Origin: an uncultured Clostridia bacterium
GTDB taxonomy: Bacteria > Bacillota > Clostridia > Lachnospirales > CAG-274
Reading direction: 5' to 3'
Length of the DNA: 64,000 bases
NCBI GenBank assembly: GCA_910579745.1
Contig: CAJTVH010000009.1
Coordinates: forward strand, 16,470 to 80,469
The translations under genes were made by a program, and so were the position numbers. Of the stretch, positions 60,452 to 64,000 are shown one piece after another. A model generated the notes under the pieces. That model searched no databases and was not told the origin of the DNA. It was given only the letters and a program-made list of their open reading frames with translations. The first letter of the stretch is position 1, and every line of letters starts with the position of its first letter.

Positions 60452-62341
60452 TTAAAGTTTCGGAATAAGGTTAAAGTAGTCCTCAACGGAAGCGTCTTTC
60501 ATACAAGCGTCGATAATTTGTTTTCCGAGAGAATCAAGTTCTTTAACGTTAAATGGCTCAAGCTGTTCTTTAAAGAAATCAGTGAGGATTTTAGCGCCCT
60601 CGTCATACGCCTCGTTTCCGACTTCCGTCTGATAATTAACCTGTAAAAATCCTTTAGGGATAACGTTTCCGTCAAGTTTAACGGAATTTAAAGCGTATCC
60701 CAAAAGAGGGCAACGGGAAGGCGTAAGGGATTCTTTTCTAAACTGAACGGCGCCTCTTCTGGAGAGATATTCTCTTGTTGCCCATTCTCCGGCGAAACCT
60801 ACTTTATAAGCGCCTATATATTGATTAGGTATAAGTATATAACGAGTTGAGAGAGATTTTTTAATTTGGCGGAGAAGAAGGTTAGCCTGGTCTACTCTCT
60901 TGCCTGTGGCGAAAGGCCAATATGAGCCAACGCCCTCGCTTTTCATACCTTTTGTGTTATCTATTATACTTGGGTTAGCGAAGCCTCTAGGAGCTATAAG
61001 TCTCCACAGCCAGGCGAGAGCCGGCGGAAGTACATGGAACATACCTATAATTCCATAGTTGGGATTTTCTTTTGTTGTTGGCGGCGTACGAACTCCGAAA
61101 GAACGGATGTCAACCTCCACAATGCCCTGAACGATGTTTTTCTTTAAGTGTCTCGGAATTATTACTCGAGGGTTAGGACATGGTTTTCCGGGAGCGTCCT
61201 CGATATGTTCCCATATAAGACATGTGGAATCGGGAACAGCGTCCATATTAAGGAAAATAAGAGGTTCCTCAGGCGTTAGACAAGCTTTTTCAAGTTCAGG
61301 GTCCGTGCCATATTCTTTTATATGGTCAACACGTAAGAACCAGCCGTACTCAGCGTCAGCGACAACAAGCTTGTTGCTGCTGTTCTGAAGGGACGGATGA
61401 GCGAGCGCCATATCGTCCGTTACGGGGAAAAGTTCCGATGTATCGGTTATATTTATAAGGGTTTCGGCTTCCGTGAATATATTCTTTCCGAGAAGGAGAC
61501 GACCGTCAGGCTGTCTGTGGAACTGTTCTGTCATTTCACTCTTTCCGCCGCCGGAAGCGCCCTCGTGCATAATTGTGAGAGCCAAATCGTAAGGAGTTAC
61601 TATTTTTACGGTTGAGGCGTGAAGAGTCGCCCAGTTTTCCTGCTCGCCTATATCGAGAAGGATACTGTATACGCCTTTTTTAGCGCTTGGTCCCGGATAG
61701 AGATTGTATGAGAATACCTCGTGAAGGTCAAATCCTCTTTTATGAACCACAATTTGTTTTCCGTCGAATTTTGTATGCCTGAAAGGCGGGGCTACATATA
61801 TAATAGCTTTCGGCTTAAATCTGTTCGGCAGAGAGTCAGCGGGGACAAAGCCCTGCAAGTCCGCCAAAGCCGCGGCGAAGAAAGCGGCGTTAGCCGGAAT
61901 AACGGCTACAGAGGCGTAGCCTATGTCTATATCCTCGTTTCCTGAGTAGAAAGGAAGAACGATAAGTTTTTTTTGGTCTTTAAGCCACTTAAAGGTTTCT
62001 CTTCTTGTAGCGTCGAAAGACTCGCCAAAACGCTCCTCATATGTAGGTTTATCGGTAGGAAGGTCGTCGGCTATTACCATACTGTTAGGGTCTCTTCGGC
62101 GCATTGAGAGGTCGTCGAAATTAGCGACAATACCGTTTTTACATCTTACAACATAAGCTTCTCTAATAGTTTCCCCGTTTACATCATAGGAAACGTCCCA
62201 TGTATTGTTTTCTTTTCCTCCGAGAGCGAGTTCAAAAAGCTCCGCTTTGGAATTTGGAATGATAATCTCCATGTCGTCCGCTTTAAGAATAGCTTCGATT
62301 TGCTCTGGAAGAACCATTCTGTTAATTTTTGAGTTACTCAT
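60452..62341 (-). CDS. DUF4914 family protein (PEPCK-like P-loop kinase fold)
   Basis: A 629-residue protein resembling the phosphoenolpyruvate carboxykinase superfamily. The P-loop GASGGGKSEM (about 261-270) matches the PEPCK kinase-1a style. VADAEYGWFLRVDHIKEYG, DAVPDSTCLIWEHIEDAPGK and PRVIIPRHLK follow. I chose ATG62341 because AAGGAGG precedes it. An upstream in-frame start at 62383 lacks a site. DUF4914 has no settled reaction. A nucleotide-dependent metabolic role is inferred from the fold. Confidence 0.85.
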   Translation of the reverse strand: MSNSKINRMVLPEQIEAILKADDMEIIIPNSKAELFELALGGKENNTWDVSYDVNGETIREAYVVRCKNGIVANFDDLSMRRRDPNSMVIADDLPTDKPTYEERFGESFDATRRETFKWLKDQKKLIVLPFYSGNEDIDIGYASVAVIPANAAFFAAALADLQGFVPADSLPNRFKPKAIIYVAPPFRHTKFDGKQIVVHKRGFDLHEVFSYNLYPGPSAKKGVYSILLDIGEQENWATLHASTVKIVTPYDLALTIMHEGASGGGKSEMTEQFHRQPDGRLLLGKNIFTEAETLINITDTSELFPVTDDMALAHPSLQNSSNKLVVADAEYGWFLRVDHIKEYGTDPELEKACLTPEEPLIFLNMDAVPDSTCLIWEHIEDAPGKPCPNPRVIIPRHLKKNIVQGIVEVDIRSFGVRTPPTTKENPNYGIIGMFHVLPPALAWLWRLIAPRGFANPSIIDNTKGMKSEGVGSYWPFATGKRVDQANLLLRQIKKSLSTRYILIPNQYIGAYKVGFAGEWATREYLSRRGAVQFRKESLTPSRCPLLGYALNSVKLDGNVIPKGFLQVNYQTEVGNEAYDEGAKILTDFFKEQLEPFNVKELDSLGKQIIDACMKDASVEDYFNLIPKL

Positions 62342-62469
62342 TATATACCTCCTTGTTTTACCCCGGCGAGAAAAGCCCGCCAAGTTTTTATAAATCTATA
62401 GCATGTCGAAAAATCGGCATTAGAAAACGGTGATTTTAAAGTTATCAAAAATATAAAAAGATAAGCCGC

Positions 62470-62580
62470 CGAGTTTTTAATTGAGCAAGTAAGCCCCGCG
62501 ATTTAAAAAGCGGCGGGATTACTTTTATGTTCAGAATATGAGATAAGAAACAAATAGTCTTTGACATACCGCGGCGTTAT
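62470..62580. repeat. Family E repeat copy
   Basis: CCCCGCGATTTAAAAAGCGGCGGG forms a hairpin (split here by a short loop), then ATTACTTTTATGTTCAG, then AAATAGTCTTTGAC. It lies upstream of the DUF4914 gene. The rest of 62342-62789 has no gene. Confidence 0.5.
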
Positions 62581-62789
62581 TGTTTTATAAAAGCGGTAAA
62601 AGCGAGTTGGCTGAGTTCGGCGGGGAAGGAAATATTTATTTCCGTCCATATATTTTTGATTTAAAAATTAATCAGCGTTTGCTTTAATTCAATCATTAAT
62701 ATAATTTTATCAAAAAAAAGTAAAAAAAACAAGTGGTATTATAAAAAAATTGCCAAAAAATTTTTTCCTCTTGTTATGAACCGGTTAAA

Positions 62790-63749
62790 TCAGATATATT
62801 TTGTATAATTTTCATAAATATTTTTTTGGGATATTATACATTTTAAATGATTTATTATTGAATTGGGAACGAAAGGCATACCCTTTGAGTAAAAATCGCA
62901 GCAAATTTTCATATATTTTGCAGGAAATTTTAGTATAGCCTGCAAAATTTTTATTTCCGTATCGGAAAGAGGATTTATTTTAAAATAAGTTTCCAAAATG
63001 CTCTCAAAACTTAGCGCGGGAGGAGTGTGTTTTCTCACATATCGGTTAATTATATCGGAAAAGTCGGATATAAAAAGTCCTTTAGAAACATTCTCAAAGG
63101 ATATGAGACTTGTTGTTCCGTTATATTTAACAGCGGTTTCCTCTTTTATATTGTTATGGCAGAGAAGCTCAAAATTTCTTGAGCATTCAGGATTTTTAAA
63201 AAGGTCTTTTAACAGCGACATAGCGTTTGACGCTTTTTTTAAAAAATAATCGTAATTTTTTATAAAAATTACGTCGAATTCAGAAAAACTTCCTTTTGAG
63301 GAAATATTTTTTTTAATATTTTTAAAATTTGCAAGTTGTTTTTCATAAATATTCAAAATATTTGTTTTTGTGTCGGTCTCAATATTTATTGTTTTTGAGA
63401 TTCTATGAAAAAGAGCCGTAGTTTGAATTATTTTTTTTACGTCGTTTCCATCGGAAAAGTCTGAGTCAGAAAAATCCTTAAAGTCGGTCATTATGTATTT
63501 TTCCCCGTCGAGGGCGAAATAGGGAAGATTCTGCGTTGACTTATAAAATTTATCGTAGACAGGGTAACCTTTTTTTTCCAATTCGCTTTTTAACTTATCC
63601 GCGCACACAAGAGCGCTTTCCGATGCCTGAGCTTTTTGTATTACTTTTGTTTTGCCGCTTGTTTTGCATATATAGGAATGTTTTGATTTTATAATGGATT
63701 TTGGATTTATTTCAAAGCCTTTTAATACTTCTTGTTTTAAATTTTCCAT
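62790..63749 (-). CDS. CotS-like spore coat protein (kinase-fold homologue)
   Basis: A 319-residue protein. The choline/aminoglycoside-kinase-like layout has KTKVIQKAQASESALVCADK for the N-lobe, YFALDGEKYIMTDFKDFSD, TTALFHRISK, and LLCHNNIKEETAVKYN in place of a catalytic loop, with ISFENVSKGLFISDFSDII. The expected catalytic Asp appears not to be conserved. CotS/YutH-type proteins are part of the spore coat and inner assembly. GGAGGTG precedes the ATG. It implies a sporulating host. Confidence 0.7.
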   Translation of the reverse strand: MENLKQEVLKGFEINPKSIIKSKHSYICKTSGKTKVIQKAQASESALVCADKLKSELEKKGYPVYDKFYKSTQNLPYFALDGEKYIMTDFKDFSDSDFSDGNDVKKIIQTTALFHRISKTINIETDTKTNILNIYEKQLANFKNIKKNISSKGSFSEFDVIFIKNYDYFLKKASNAMSLLKDLFKNPECSRNFELLCHNNIKEETAVKYNGTTSLISFENVSKGLFISDFSDIINRYVRKHTPPALSFESILETYFKINPLSDTEIKILQAILKFPAKYMKICCDFYSKGMPFVPNSIINHLKCIISQKNIYENYTKYI

Positions 63750-63864
63750 ATCCGCACCTCCGTTTGGTATTAAAACTTTACTGTTTCGCCTGTTATTTAC
63801 CGGCGTTTCCTTAAATTATATGATTAAAGGCGCTTAAATATGAAAAAGCTATTTTTTGTAAAAG

Positions 63865-63903
63865 AAAAAAGACAGCTTCCTTTTAAGGAAAAAGTCTTTT
63901 CGC
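63865..63903 (-). terminator. Terminator of the right-edge gene
   Basis: On the minus strand AAAAGACTTTTTCCTT is followed by AAAAGGAAGCTGTCTTTTTT. The stem has a small internal mismatch and a T run. It lies 21 bp past the stop codon at 63924. Confidence 0.75.
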
Positions 63904-63923
63904 TGAAAACAATTCTTGTGAGT

Positions 63924-64000
63924 CTAATTTTCGTTGTCGATATTATCTTTATCGGCGATTTTTTGAAGAAGTTCCAACGCTTTTGAGATTGCCATAAATA
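63924..64000 (-). CDS. C-terminal end of a gene running off the right edge
   Basis: Read on the minus strand, the last codons give AISKALELLQKIADKDNI and then DNEN and a TAG stop (63924-63926). A terminator follows immediately. An in-frame ATG occurs just before this stretch, but the gene probably extends beyond the window. Too little is visible to name it. Confidence 0.6.
   Translation of the reverse strand, partial: FMAISKALELLQKIADKDNIDNEN

Overview
This is an AT-rich chromosomal segment of a spore-forming, probably motile member of the Clostridia. It reads most like a Lachnospirales-type anaerobe, but that placement is inferred from gene content only. Supporting genes include parB followed by a DUF4446 protein, a CotS-type spore coat kinase homologue, CheV, a FliB-like flagellin lysine methylase homologue, bacteriohemerythrin, a YkvI-type membrane protein, CvpA with DUF5711, and the PEPCK-like DUF4914 family.

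Layout. Positions 443-1929 hold parB and a DUF4446 gene. Positions 2023-6954 hold an alpha/beta hydrolase, argS, two small membrane proteins and a NimA-like flavin-binding protein. Positions 6988-14271 are the arginine block: argC-argJ-argB-argD on the minus strand, divergent from argG-argH on the plus strand. An exact ARG-box palindrome lies in the shared intergenic region. Positions 14516-20701 hold a DUF4867 protein, a PepSY protein, serC, serA and a DUF1015 gene. serC has a long repeat-filled leader.

Positions 20850-38877 are the most unusual part. They hold a compact PBSX/skin-type contractile-tail phage module: small and large terminase, portal, scaffold, capsid, connectors, sheath, tube, a frameshifted tail-assembly chaperone, baseplate, tail fibre and holin. 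All its genes are intact. However, no integrase, repressor, replication gene, tape-measure gene or endolysin is visible. Just upstream is a helically phased set of four TGTTAYT repeats, a good promoter and a short two-hairpin transcription unit. The module is riddled with short palindromic intergenic elements. Six of the seven 140-bp copies of one MITE-like family in this window lie at or inside it.

Positions 39345-50321 are mostly minus-strand housekeeping: YigZ, CvpA, DUF5711, bacteriohemerythrin, a zinc-ribbon membrane protein, a tRNA operon (Asp-Val-Leu), an M29 aminopeptidase and cheV. A FliB-like gene and an aquaporin-like gene lie on the plus strand. Positions 50650-54304 contain a GNAT gene broken by a 10-bp tandem duplication, then asnB, a HIT protein and a membrane protein. 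Positions 54570-64000 hold a PD-(D/E)XK-XPD/DinG-type helicase, a YkvI-like transporter, glgA, the DUF4914 protein, a CotS-like protein and the 3' end of one further gene.

Several families of short inverted-repeat elements (called A to E here) fill most intergenic gaps. Family A is exactly 140 bp with 4-bp target duplications. One A copy is nested in a B copy, so that B copy is the older. All calls come from reading the sequence. No database search was run, and family assignments rest on remembered motifs and gene order.
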